A DNA stretch of 64,000 bases from Alphaproteobacteria bacterium (GTDB lineage: Bacteria > Pseudomonadota > Alphaproteobacteria > Reyranellales > Reyranellaceae): positions 20,443 to 84,442 of the forward strand of contig JAFKFK010000029.1 of assembly GCA_017307275.1 (NCBI GenBank), read 5' to 3'. Below, piece by piece: positions 23,917 to 32,484 of the stretch. Each line of letters opens with the position of its first letter. Position 1 is the stretch's first letter. Under the pieces are notes generated by a model. It saw only the letters and a list, made by a program, of their open reading frames with translations. It made no database searches and had not been told where the DNA came from. A program made the translations under genes and the position numbers.

Positions 23917-24789
23917 CTAGCGGAGGAAACGCTTCTCGTTTTCCTTGACCGCGCTCATTCCTTGCAATTCGAACACATCGTCGACCGTGGCGATCCGGCT
24001 TTCCACACCATGGATGCCACCATCCTTGCGAATTTGCGCGAAGGTCGCCCGCATGGCACCGACCGACGCGCGGATCGCGTGATTGCCCCAGATCAGGAGG
24101 CCGATCTTCTTGAGTTCACGAACCCGCGCCACCGTCATCTGCGGATAGGCCGTCGGCACCAATGCAATCGGCGCCTTGCCATCCCAGGCCCGCACGAAGG
24201 CCTCGATCTCGTCCGGCGTCTTCTGCTTGGAGTGCACCAGGATCATGTCGGCACCTGCAGCCTCATAGGCCCGCGCCCGCTTCAGGGCCTCGTCCTGGCC
24301 AAGGCCCGCGATCAGCGCCTCGGTGCGCGCAACGATCACCAGGTCGGGATCGCGCCGCGCCGCGCGCGCCGCCTCGATCTTGCCCTGGAACTCCTCGATG
24401 CGGACCATGTCCTGGCGTCCACCGGCGATCAGGCTGGTAACCTTGGGGAAGCTCTTGTCTTCCATCACGATCACGGCGGCGCTGGCCCGCTCATACTGCT
24501 CGACGGCATAGAGCACGTTGATGGCGTTGCCGAAGCCCGTGTCGATATCGGCGACGACCGGGAGGCCCGAGCGCTCTGCCATCGCTCGCGTCATGTCGAG
24601 GTGCTGGGTCATCGACACGACGCTGACATCCGGCACGCCGTACATCGCCGACAACTCGAAGCCGCTGGCCCAGATCGCATCGAACCCGGCTTCGGCGGCA
24701 AGCATCGCCGACAGCGGACTGTGCGATGCCATGGCTTCGACCAGCCCCTTCTGGGCGAGCACGTCGCGAAACTTCCTGCCTGGCGTCAT
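23917..24789 (-). CDS. Phosphonopyruvate hydrolase-like protein (PEP mutase/isocitrate lyase superfamily)
   Basis: Predicted to hydrolyse 3-phosphonopyruvate to pyruvate and phosphate. The 290-residue TIM barrel has the superfamily core WASG (about 40-43), ADIDTG with Asp81 and Asp83, and MEDKSFPKVTS with Glu110, Lys116 and Thr118. PEP mutase has Asn at the Thr118 position; the characterised phosphonopyruvate hydrolase of Variovorax, as I recall it, has Thr at 118 in the gating loop and shares long segments such as RIEEFQGKI, EALIAGLGQ, SKQKTPDEI-like and LVPTAYPQ. I see no other phosphonate genes nearby. The ATG at 24787-24789 overlaps the ATP12 stop. Confidence 0.78.
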   Translation of the reverse strand: MTPGRKFRDVLAQKGLVEAMASHSPLSAMLAAEAGFDAIWASGFELSAMYGVPDVSVVSMTQHLDMTRAMAERSGLPVVADIDTGFGNAINVLYAVEQYERASAAVIVMEDKSFPKVTSLIAGGRQDMVRIEEFQGKIEAARAARRDPDLVIVARTEALIAGLGQDEALKRARAYEAAGADMILVHSKQKTPDEIEAFVRAWDGKAPIALVPTAYPQMTVARVRELKKIGLLIWGNHAIRASVGAMRATFAQIRKDGGIHGVESRIATVDDVFELQGMSAVKENEKRFLR

Positions 24790-25514
24790 GCTTCCCCCTT
24801 GGTGCGCAGCCGCGTGCCTTCCAACAGTTCGAGAAACCGGGAACCTGCCACGATATCTCTGCGCACGCCGGTCCTCTGCTCGAGCGCCGTAGGGTCGTCG
24901 CCCCAGCGTTCGACTTGATAGAGGTCGTCGAGCTGCGCCGCGGCAAAGGCGTCTTCCGCCGTGAGACGCCGCTCCGCAACGGCAAGGGCCACGATCAGCG
25001 ACCCTGCGATGTGCGTAAGATTGTAGAGCGAGGAGAGCGCCATATCGCCATGCGCCGCCACGGCGGCCCGCAGGGTGACAAGTGCTTCGGGAGACTGAGT
25101 TACGAACGACATGCCTTCGACCACGGCAAGTCGCGCGCCGTAGCGTTCGGCTGCCCAATCGAGGAGCGGCTGCCACGTATCCTTCTGGCGCTCGACCAGA
25201 CTCGATGGACCGGAGGCGCGATAGCACAACAGGTCGGAGCCGGCATACTTGGCGGTATCGTCGATCACCTGCTCGCGCTGTCCTGGCACGCGATCGAGGC
25301 CGGTCGCGGCGAGACGGGTCAGTGGCAGGAGGGCCGTCTTGATCTCTTCCTTCTCGGGCACGCCTGCCCATTCACCGGCGATTGCTTCGGCCAGGGCGCG
25401 TGTCGGCACGACCAGCACAGTCTTGGCCGGCGTACGCATGGGCCTGCCGTCGAGCAGCACGCGAAAGCCACCGTCGCAAGCGTCGACCGCCGTTTCCTTG
25501 TAGAAGCGCTTCAT
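24786..25514 (-). CDS. ATP12-type F1-ATPase assembly chaperone
   Basis: Homologue of mitochondrial Atp12, which protects the alpha subunit during F1-ATPase assembly; present in alphaproteobacteria. It has 242 residues. Family features are MKRFYKETAVDACDGGFRVL, LDGRPMRTPAKTVLVVPTRA, LAEAIAGEW, and the central ATGLDRVPGQREQVIDD followed by YAGSDLLCYRA. The ATG at 25512-25514 fits the family start KRFYK; a longer reading adds 21 residues without similarity. It overlaps the downstream hydrolase gene by four bases. It is not linked to atp genes here. Confidence 0.93.
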   Translation of the reverse strand: MKRFYKETAVDACDGGFRVLLDGRPMRTPAKTVLVVPTRALAEAIAGEWAGVPEKEEIKTALLPLTRLAATGLDRVPGQREQVIDDTAKYAGSDLLCYRASGPSSLVERQKDTWQPLLDWAAERYGARLAVVEGMSFVTQSPEALVTLRAAVAAHGDMALSSLYNLTHIAGSLIVALAVAERRLTAEDAFAAAQLDDLYQVERWGDDPTALEQRTGVRRDIVAGSRFLELLEGTRLRTKGEA

Positions 25515-25644
25515 CCAGCTCGGCTTGGTTGAGATCCAGGGGCCACGATGCGAAATGCCGTTTCCCTGGCTCCGCACGTGGCGACGGGATTACACGTCTG
25601 CCCCTGCCGACGACAAGGCCCCCGGACGGGGACAGGAAGAGACT

Positions 25645-27669
25645 TCAGCGGCTCTGACTGCGCTGCGGACCCGGCGTCTGGGAATGCGTCGGACGGCCAG
25701 ACCGTTGCCGCACGTCGGATGAAGGAACCGGAAGCTGCGCCCGCAGCCCCGGACGCAACGCCTCCAGCCTCGGCGCGAGGACCGCGCAGGCGTTGGCACC
25801 AGCCTGGCGCGCGCCCTGTGCGAGTTGCGCGACCAGGCTCGGGATCGGACCTCCGCCCACCAGCAGTTTCGACAGGTTTGGATCGAGCGCGCTCGCCGTA
25901 GGACGCCCGGCACCGCCCTTGATGCGCATCGGCGAGGCAAGCGCTGCCCCTTGGGCATCGCGGGCTTCCGGTGCGACGATGAATTCCCATCCCTCGGTGC
26001 GCATATGGACGAAGCCGCCGCCGATCAGCACCGCCCGCGGCGTGTCGACAACGATACGCCGGAGGTTGGCAACACCGCTGCTCACGTCGAAACGGCCGGC
26101 GATGCAATTGAACGGCACACCGGAATCGGTTCCGCCCAGCAGCCGTTGGGTCTCGGGCGGCCAGTTCACCAACTGATCGCGCGGCCACACACCCTTGGCG
26201 ATCGCGATGTCGACCGAGCCATTCGCCGAGTTCAGCGCATCGCGCGTCGTGCGGCCGCCGCCGCGCAGGCGCAGGTCGATGTCCGCCACGGCGTCGCGCA
26301 AACCGAGATCGAGCCCCAGCAGCGAGGAGAGTTCTCCCAGCGACACGCGGTTGGCCGATGCCGTCAGGGTCGTCTGGCCGAGTCGTCCCGCCGGATCGTA
26401 GACGAGATCGACACCCGCCGAGCCGCCACCAACCGACCCGGCCGCCCTGAACGTGAACCGCGTCTCGCCCGACGACAGCGTTACCGAGGCGTTCTGCATT
26501 TTCGCGCCAAGGCCCACCACCTCGCCCAGCCTGACCGTGACGGAGAGTGCCGACCGCCCGAGCCAGCTCGCCGAGAAGGGCATGGCCGGAACAAGCCTCT
26601 GCTGTGCCGGCGACGTCGGCGCCGCCGGAGGTGCAACGGCTGGTGGCGCACGCAACTCCGAGACATCCAGGCGGCTAATGTCGGCGTTTACTGCAATCGT
26701 CGCCGTGCCTTTGCGGTCGTGGCGGAAGAGCGCCTCGCCCACCATCTCGCTCGAACCGACCTTGAGGGTCTGCACCTCGACCTTGAAGCCGTTGCGTTGC
26801 GTCGAGGCCTTGGTGTTCAACGAATAAGGTCCGCCGGCCGGCACGGGCAGCCGGATATAGGGACCGAAAACCGAGACATCGGGGCCATCGGCATTGATCT
26901 GAAGGCTGGTCCCCTTCACGCCGACGCCGCCCTTGATGGCGATCTTTCCACCGCCAAAACCACCCTGCAGATCGATATTGCCGGGCAGTCCACGTATCCA
27001 GCCGTCGAACGAACCGGCAGTACCCGTAAGTTCGAGGGGGACGGCGTACGGAGCCGAAAAGCGGCCTTCGACCTGCAGCGTCTGGTTGGGCGCCGGCGAC
27101 TTGAATGTGGCGTTCGCTATTTCGACCACGGCCGGCGGCCGCCCCGCGCCTTCTGAAACAGTGAGGACCGAGTCCTTCACCTCGATGCTGTTGATCCAGG
27201 GAAACGCCGCCGTGGTCCGCAGGCGAAGCGACCGGTTCTCGGCCGGATGCGGCCCCGAACCATCGGGCGGCGGCAGCATCTCGAGGTTGGCGTCGCCGAC
27301 CTCGTTACGCTCGACCAGAATATCGGCACCTTCGAGGACGATGCGGCCGATCTTCACTTCACCCAGAAGCAGCGAGAACGGGTCGAGGAAGAGTGTCATC
27401 TTCCTCACGCGCGCCATGTCAGGCCGCGATCCCCAGGGCGCATTCGAGAGCGTCACGCCTTCGGCGACCATTGCGGGCTCGCTACCCAGCTTGATGCTCA
27501 GCGGCACGCGCGCGGCGAGCTCGCGGCCGGTCACTTTTCGAATCTGCTCAGTGAGCTTGGCCTGGTAGCGTGACAGGTCGCGCGTGGCGATCCAGGCCAC
27601 GCCGCCGATCGCGACGATCGGCACCGCCGCTGCCGCAATCCAGGCCAGCCGCCTCCAGGGAATCCGCAT
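25645..27669 (-). CDS. AsmA family protein
   Basis: Large envelope protein anchored in the inner membrane, of the AsmA group now linked to phospholipid transport or outer-membrane homeostasis. It has 674 residues. One N-terminal membrane helix (IAAAAVPIVAIGGVAWIATR, about 9-28) is followed by a long periplasmic beta-rich region with repeated strands and the C-terminal AsmA-like segment (VSLGELSSLLGLDLGLRDAV, ANGSVDIAIAKGVWPRDQLV). The C-terminal 60 residues are Pro/Arg/Gln-rich. The ATG at 27667-27669 fits a basic start MRIPWRRL; a longer frame would overlap the rluC-like gene. It is downstream of that gene by 16 bases. Confidence 0.87.
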   Translation of the reverse strand: MRIPWRRLAWIAAAAVPIVAIGGVAWIATRDLSRYQAKLTEQIRKVTGRELAARVPLSIKLGSEPAMVAEGVTLSNAPWGSRPDMARVRKMTLFLDPFSLLLGEVKIGRIVLEGADILVERNEVGDANLEMLPPPDGSGPHPAENRSLRLRTTAAFPWINSIEVKDSVLTVSEGAGRPPAVVEIANATFKSPAPNQTLQVEGRFSAPYAVPLELTGTAGSFDGWIRGLPGNIDLQGGFGGGKIAIKGGVGVKGTSLQINADGPDVSVFGPYIRLPVPAGGPYSLNTKASTQRNGFKVEVQTLKVGSSEMVGEALFRHDRKGTATIAVNADISRLDVSELRAPPAVAPPAAPTSPAQQRLVPAMPFSASWLGRSALSVTVRLGEVVGLGAKMQNASVTLSSGETRFTFRAAGSVGGGSAGVDLVYDPAGRLGQTTLTASANRVSLGELSSLLGLDLGLRDAVADIDLRLRGGGRTTRDALNSANGSVDIAIAKGVWPRDQLVNWPPETQRLLGGTDSGVPFNCIAGRFDVSSGVANLRRIVVDTPRAVLIGGGFVHMRTEGWEFIVAPEARDAQGAALASPMRIKGGAGRPTASALDPNLSKLLVGGGPIPSLVAQLAQGARQAGANACAVLAPRLEALRPGLRAQLPVPSSDVRQRSGRPTHSQTPGPQRSQSR

Positions 27670-27685
27670 GCCGACCGATTCTCGC

Positions 27686-28690
27686 TCAAACACCGTCCGT
27701 AGAGAAGCCCAATGCCTCAACGGTGCGGCGGAAGTGAGATGGCAGTTCCGCCTCGGCTCTCAGTTCGCCCCTGCCCGAGGGATGCGGCAGCGACAACCGG
27801 CGGGCATGAAGGTGGAGACGACGCGCGTCGGCGATGGTGGCCAACAGCGCTTCCTCGCCGCCATACTTGCGGTCACCCAGGATCGGACAACCGATTTCGG
27901 CGCAATGCACGCGAAGCTGATGCGTGCGGCCCGTGCGCGGCCAGAGGGCAAGCATCGCCGCGCGTTTGCCGATCCTGTCGATCTCGCGGAAATGGGTCAG
28001 CGCCTTCTGGCCGTTTTCCTCGTCGACCTGCATCAACTCCCGGTCGCGAGCACCCGGCCGCTTGGCGAGCGGCAGGTCGATCGTGCCTTCCTTGCGCGGC
28101 GGCACACCGACGACGATCGCCCAATAGAGCTTTTCGGTCTCGCGGTCGCGGAACGATTCGGCCAGCCGCTTGGCCGCCTGCCCGGTGCGGGCGATCAGCA
28201 ACAGGCCGCTCGTATCCTTGTCGAGCCGGTGCACGAGCCGCGGCCGGTCCTCGTAGCCGAAGCGCAGCGCATCGAGCATGCCGTCGACGTGCTTCTCGGT
28301 GCCGCTGCCGCCCTGGACGGCCAGCCCCGGCGGCTTGTTGAGGACGATCACATGGTCGTCGCGGTGGATCACCATGCGCTGGATTTCCGCCGCATCGCGA
28401 TCGGAAACCACCGGAACCGCCCGCTCCGCCCGCGGCTTGGGAGCGGGCGACGTCGAGACGCCAGGCGGCAGGCGGATCGACTGACCCGGCTCGATACGGT
28501 CCTTGCCCTCGGCACGCTTGCCGTCGATTCGGACCTGACCGGTGCGCAGGAGCTTCTGCAACGCGGCGTGGGTCAGTTCGGGAAAGTGCCGTTGGAACCA
28601 GCGATCCAGCCGCAACCCCGCTTCATCGTCGGATACTGCGCGAAGCTGGACTTGGGCACGGGTGGCGCCGGCGGTGGGGCGATCGCTCAT
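27686..28690 (-). CDS. RluC/RluD-family 23S rRNA pseudouridine synthase
   Basis: Isomerises specific uridines of large-subunit rRNA. It has 334 residues. An N-terminal S4 RNA-binding domain (about 20-85, RLDRWFQRHFPELTHAALQK) precedes the catalytic domain with VLNKPPGLAVQGG and HRLDKDTSGLLLIART, which carries the catalytic Asp. GRTHQLRVHCAEIGCPILGD is the C-terminal motif. The ATG at 28688-28690 gives a normal start; longer readings have no similarity. The motifs favour the RluC group (positions 955/2504/2580 in E. coli), but exact target bases cannot be read from sequence. Confidence 0.92.
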   Translation of the reverse strand: MSDRPTAGATRAQVQLRAVSDDEAGLRLDRWFQRHFPELTHAALQKLLRTGQVRIDGKRAEGKDRIEPGQSIRLPPGVSTSPAPKPRAERAVPVVSDRDAAEIQRMVIHRDDHVIVLNKPPGLAVQGGSGTEKHVDGMLDALRFGYEDRPRLVHRLDKDTSGLLLIARTGQAAKRLAESFRDRETEKLYWAIVVGVPPRKEGTIDLPLAKRPGARDRELMQVDEENGQKALTHFREIDRIGKRAAMLALWPRTGRTHQLRVHCAEIGCPILGDRKYGGEEALLATIADARRLHLHARRLSLPHPSGRGELRAEAELPSHFRRTVEALGFSTDGV

Positions 28691-28725
28691 GGCGCGCAAC
28701 CTAAGGGACAAGCTAAACAGGGTCC

Positions 28726-29619
28726 ATGGAATCGGTGTCGTTCGATACGCTGACGTTCGACCATCCGGCGGCCTGCCGGCCCGCGACATTGAGCGCAAGC
28801 CTCCACCTGCCCGACCGACCAGCGGCCGATCCCTCGCCCTGCATGGTGATCCTGACCAGCAGCGCCGGCGTTCAGCGCCACCGCGAGCACTACTACGCCG
28901 ATCTCCTGAACCAGGCGGGCGTTGCGGCGCTGATCGTCGACAGTTTCACCGGGCGTGGCGTGCGGCGTACCGTCGCCGACCAGACCCTGGTCTCTGCCGC
29001 CCAGATGGAGGGCGACGCATTTGCTGCCCTCGCCCTGCTGCGCAACGACCCGCGCATCGATCCGTCGCGAATCGGAATCATGGGCGTCTCGAAAGGCGGC
29101 GTTGCGACCCTCAATGCCGCCATCGCCGTGCGCCAGCGCTGGCGCAACGGCTTTCCCCATCTCTTCGACCTGCACGTCGCCATTTGCCCCGGGGCAACGG
29201 CACAGCATCGCGACGCGACTACGCATGGCCGCCCCATGTTCCTGATGCTGGCGGCACGCGATGACTACACACCGGCAGAACTTGCCGTCGAGTATGCCGA
29301 CCGCATGCGGGCCACCGGCAACGCGCGAATCAAAGTGAAGGTCTATGGCGCCGCCCATCATGGCTGGGAATCGATCGGGCCGGTCTTCGACATCAAGGAT
29401 GCCGAGAACTGGTCGCGCTGCCGGAACTTCATCGAGGATGACGGACGTCATTTCGTGCCGTCGCTCGGCCACGCGCTGAGCGAACCCGAATTCCAGGCGT
29501 GGGCGCGGCAGCATTGCGTCACGCGCGGCGCCCGGGCCGGCGGCGGGACTGTGGCTCTGAAGCAACGCGCAAGTGCTGATTTTATTGACTTTCTGAGGAC
29601 TCACGACTTCGTGGGCTGA
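28726..29619 (+). CDS. Dienelactone hydrolase-like alpha/beta hydrolase
   Basis: Predicted serine/cysteine-type hydrolase of 297 residues. The nucleophile elbow is GIMGVSKGGVATL (Ser in GVSKGG). The acid lies in LAARDDYTPAE, and the histidine in VYGAAHHGWES. The N-terminal region VILTSSAGVQRHREHYYADL and DSFTGRGVRRTVADQT match the dienelactone hydrolase family as found in many proteobacteria. No signal peptide is visible. The substrate is unknown. It is followed, with a one-base TGATG overlap, by the L,D-transpeptidase gene, so the two may be co-translated although functionally unrelated. Confidence 0.85.
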   Translation: MESVSFDTLTFDHPAACRPATLSASLHLPDRPAADPSPCMVILTSSAGVQRHREHYYADLLNQAGVAALIVDSFTGRGVRRTVADQTLVSAAQMEGDAFAALALLRNDPRIDPSRIGIMGVSKGGVATLNAAIAVRQRWRNGFPHLFDLHVAICPGATAQHRDATTHGRPMFLMLAARDDYTPAELAVEYADRMRATGNARIKVKVYGAAHHGWESIGPVFDIKDAENWSRCRNFIEDDGRHFVPSLGHALSEPEFQAWARQHCVTRGARAGGGTVALKQRASADFIDFLRTHDFVG

Positions 29620-31148
29620 TGGACGAATCGGCTGCGAGCAGCTATACCTCCGGTGTGATTCGCTCCTACTTTCTCGCCGTTTCTCTGGCGCTCGTGTCCT
29701 CCCTGCTGGGGACCTCTTCCACCTACGCCACCGACCTGCTGTGGACCGGATCAGGAGCCGCTACGGCCCGCTCCGAAGCTCTACTCAAGGTCCTGCGCAA
29801 CGCTTCCGACCATGGGCTCGAACCCGCCTGGTACGGAATCGCCGAGGTCGAGAAGGCGCTAGCGCCAGGCGCGGATCAGGCAGCGGCAGAGACACTACTG
29901 ACAGCCGCCTTCGTCGCCTATGCGAGCGATGTTTCGACCGGGCGCGTCCGCGCCAATCGTGTCGACAAGGATATCGACATCATCCAGCGCAAGGTCGAGA
30001 AGGCCGACCTGCTGAAGGCCGCGGCCGAGACAACCGACTTTGTCGGCTATCTCGCCTCATTGCCGCCTAAGGGCGACTACCCGGCACTGCAGAAGGCGCT
30101 GGCAGCGTGGCGCGACAAGCGCGGCAAGGTCGGCCATACGACGATCGCCGACGGCACGGCGCTGAAGCCCGGTATGACCGATCCGCGCGTCGGCCTGCTG
30201 CGCAAGCGGCTGGTCGAGTTGGACTTCACTGTGCCCGATCCCGCCGCCGGCGCGTCGCCCGACCTCTATGACGACGCACTGGTCGGCCTGATCAAGTCCT
30301 ACCAGGAGATGAAGGGCCTCTCGGTCGACGGCGTTATCGGCGCCAAGACCATTCGTTCGCTCAACACGACGGTCGACGAACGCATCGAGCAGATCGTCGT
30401 CAACCTGGAGCGCCGCCGCTGGCTGCCGGAGGATCTCGGCAGCCGCTACGTCTACGTGAACACCGGCGACTACTCGATGGTGTTCGTCGACCAGGGCAAG
30501 CTCGCCTTCCAGAGTCAGGTGATCGTCGGCACGCCCAAGGACCCGACGCCCGAGATCCAGTCGGTGATGCGTGGCTTCCAGACCAATCCCTTCTGGACCG
30601 TGCCGACCTCTATCTCCGGCGAGGAATATCTGCCGATGTTGCGCCGCGACCCCAATGCGCTGGCCGGCAGCGGCTTCAAGATCTTTGCCAACTGGAGCGA
30701 CGACACCGAGCTCGACCCCAACACGGTCGACTGGAACTCGATCCATCCCAAGGCGTTCCCCTACCGTATCCGCCAGGAGCCGGGGGCGGCGAACGCGCTG
30801 GGCTACATCTTCTTCCCGTTCGCCAATAAGTACGGGATCTACATGCACGATACGGCGAGCCGCTGGCTGTTCACCGAAGGCAGCCGCAACTTCAGCCACG
30901 GCTGCATCCGCCTGCAGAACCCGCTCGACTTCGTCGACAAGGTGTTCAACGGCAAGAACAACTTCAGCAAGGAGCGCGTGCAGTCGGTCATCCAGGCCGG
31001 CCAGCAGGCTCACTACACCTTCCCCGAGTCGGTCACCCTCTACGTGACCTACCGCACCGTCACGGCCAATGCCGACGGCGTGCCGGTGTTCCGCGACGAC
31101 GTCTATGGTCGCGACCGCCGCGTCGCCAAGGCAATGCAGAAGCCCTAG
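29619..31148 (+). CDS. L,D-transpeptidase, YcbB/LdtD type
   Basis: Periplasmic enzyme forming 3-3 cross-links in peptidoglycan. It has 509 residues. A signal peptide (RSYFLAVSLALVSSLLGTSS, about 15-34) precedes a helical domain, a peptidoglycan-binding domain (about 185-250, LVGLIKSYQEMKGLSVDGVI) and the YkuD catalytic domain, with HDTASRWLF and NFSHGCIRLQNP holding Cys429. Length and order match the LdtD subgroup with its inserted capping segment. A GTG at 29655 is an alternative start that would shorten the pre-signal region. Its 3' end overlaps the convergent rarA by four bases. Confidence 0.92.
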   Translation: MDESAASSYTSGVIRSYFLAVSLALVSSLLGTSSTYATDLLWTGSGAATARSEALLKVLRNASDHGLEPAWYGIAEVEKALAPGADQAAAETLLTAAFVAYASDVSTGRVRANRVDKDIDIIQRKVEKADLLKAAAETTDFVGYLASLPPKGDYPALQKALAAWRDKRGKVGHTTIADGTALKPGMTDPRVGLLRKRLVELDFTVPDPAAGASPDLYDDALVGLIKSYQEMKGLSVDGVIGAKTIRSLNTTVDERIEQIVVNLERRRWLPEDLGSRYVYVNTGDYSMVFVDQGKLAFQSQVIVGTPKDPTPEIQSVMRGFQTNPFWTVPTSISGEEYLPMLRRDPNALAGSGFKIFANWSDDTELDPNTVDWNSIHPKAFPYRIRQEPGAANALGYIFFPFANKYGIYMHDTASRWLFTEGSRNFSHGCIRLQNPLDFVDKVFNGKNNFSKERVQSVIQAGQQAHYTFPESVTLYVTYRTVTANADGVPVFRDDVYGRDRRVAKAMQKP

Positions 31149-32434
31149 CGCTTCTTCTCGCGCAGCTTCTTCCAGTATTCGAGGCGCTTCAGGATATCGC
31201 GCTCGAAGCCGCGTTCGACCGGCTGGTAGAACTCCTCGCGCGCCATCCCATCGGGGAAATAGTTCTGGCCGGAGAAGCCGTCGGCGGCATTGTGGTCGTA
31301 CTCATAGCCCTTGCCGTAGCCGATCTCCTTCATGAGCTTGGTCGGCGCATTGAGGATGTGCATGGGCGGGGTGAGCGAGCCGTGCGTCTTCGCGGCACGC
31401 TTGGCGGCACTAAAGGCCATGTAGCCGGCATTCGATTTCGGTGCCGTGCCGAGATAGATCACCGCCTGGGCAATCGCCAGTTCGCCTTCGGGTGAGCCCA
31501 GCCGATCGTAGGTCTCCCAGGCCGCGAGCGTCTGGGTGAGCGCCTGCGGATCGGCCATGCCGATGTCCTCGACCGCGAAGCGCACCAGCCGGCGGGCGAT
31601 GTATTTCGGGTCCTCGCCGCCATCGAGCATGCGCGCGAACCAGTAGAGCGCCGCGTCGACATCAGACCCGCGCAACGACTTGTGCAACGCGCTGATCAGG
31701 TTGTAGTGCGCTTCCTGTGCCTTGTCGTAGAGTGGCGCGCGCTTCTGCAACAGGGTCGCGAGTCGCGACGGCGGCACCGGCCCCTTGTCCTTGAGCTGCG
31801 CCAACTGTTCGGCGATCCCGATCAGATAGCGGCCGTCGCCGTCAGCCATGGCGAACAATGCCTGACGGCCAGTTTCGTCGACCGGCAGCGGGCGGCCCAG
31901 GGCTTCCTCGACACGCGTCAGCAGCGTACCCAGCGCCGCATCGTCGAGGCGGCGCAGCACGAGCACCTGGCAGCGCGACAGGAGCGCCGCGTTCAGCTCG
32001 AAGGACGGGTTCTCCGTCGTGGCGCCGATCAAGGTGACGGTGCCGTCCTCGACATAGGGCAGAAAGCCGTCCTGCTGGGCGCGGTTGAAGCGATGGATCT
32101 CGTCGACGAACAACAGCGTGCCCTTGCCGTCCTTGCGCCGCTGGCGAGCCGCCTCGAAGACGCGCCGCAAATCGGCGACGCCGGAGAAGACCGCCGACAA
32201 AGGCTCGAAATGCAGGTCGGTTGCTTCCGCGAGCAGGCGCGCGATCGTCGTCTTGCCGCAGCCCGGCGGCCCCCAGAGGATCAACGAGCCAAGCTTGCGC
32301 ACCGCCAGCATGCGGCCGAGCGGCCCTTCGGGTCCCAGCAGATGATCCTGCCCCAGGATCTCGCCCAGCACCTTGGGCCGCAGCCGTTCGGCGAGCGGTG
32401 TCGGGGCGAGCGAGGCGAAGAGTTCAGCCGGCAC
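31145..32434 (-). CDS. rarA: Replication-associated recombination protein A
   Basis: AAA+ ATPase (RarA/MgsA, homologue of WRNIP1) acting at stalled replication forks. It has 429 residues. Walker A is GPPGCGKTTIARLLAEAT, Walker B LLFVDEIHRFNRAQQD, sensor 1 GATTENPSFELNAALLSRC, and the C-terminal tetramerisation domain includes NLISALHKSLRGSDVDAALY and APKSNAGYMAFSAAK. The N-terminus LAERLRPKVLGEILGQDHLL is typical. It is a monocistronic-looking gene next to a Deg-type protease on the same strand. Confidence 0.96.
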   Translation of the reverse strand: MPAELFASLAPTPLAERLRPKVLGEILGQDHLLGPEGPLGRMLAVRKLGSLILWGPPGCGKTTIARLLAEATDLHFEPLSAVFSGVADLRRVFEAARQRRKDGKGTLLFVDEIHRFNRAQQDGFLPYVEDGTVTLIGATTENPSFELNAALLSRCQVLVLRRLDDAALGTLLTRVEEALGRPLPVDETGRQALFAMADGDGRYLIGIAEQLAQLKDKGPVPPSRLATLLQKRAPLYDKAQEAHYNLISALHKSLRGSDVDAALYWFARMLDGGEDPKYIARRLVRFAVEDIGMADPQALTQTLAAWETYDRLGSPEGELAIAQAVIYLGTAPKSNAGYMAFSAAKRAAKTHGSLTPPMHILNAPTKLMKEIGYGKGYEYDHNAADGFSGQNYFPDGMAREEFYQPVERGFERDILKRLEYWKKLREKKR

Positions 32435-32484
32435 GCTGGAAGGCTACCATGGTGCGCACTGTCCTGGCTCAGCAGAACCGGGGC

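Noticed and set aside
22351..24918. A plus-strand open frame of about 855 codons opposite pccB and the hydrolase gene
   Set aside because: It mirrors strongly supported minus-strand genes in GC-rich sequence. Its translation is His/Arg/Asp-rich without domains, and no ribosome-binding site is seen.
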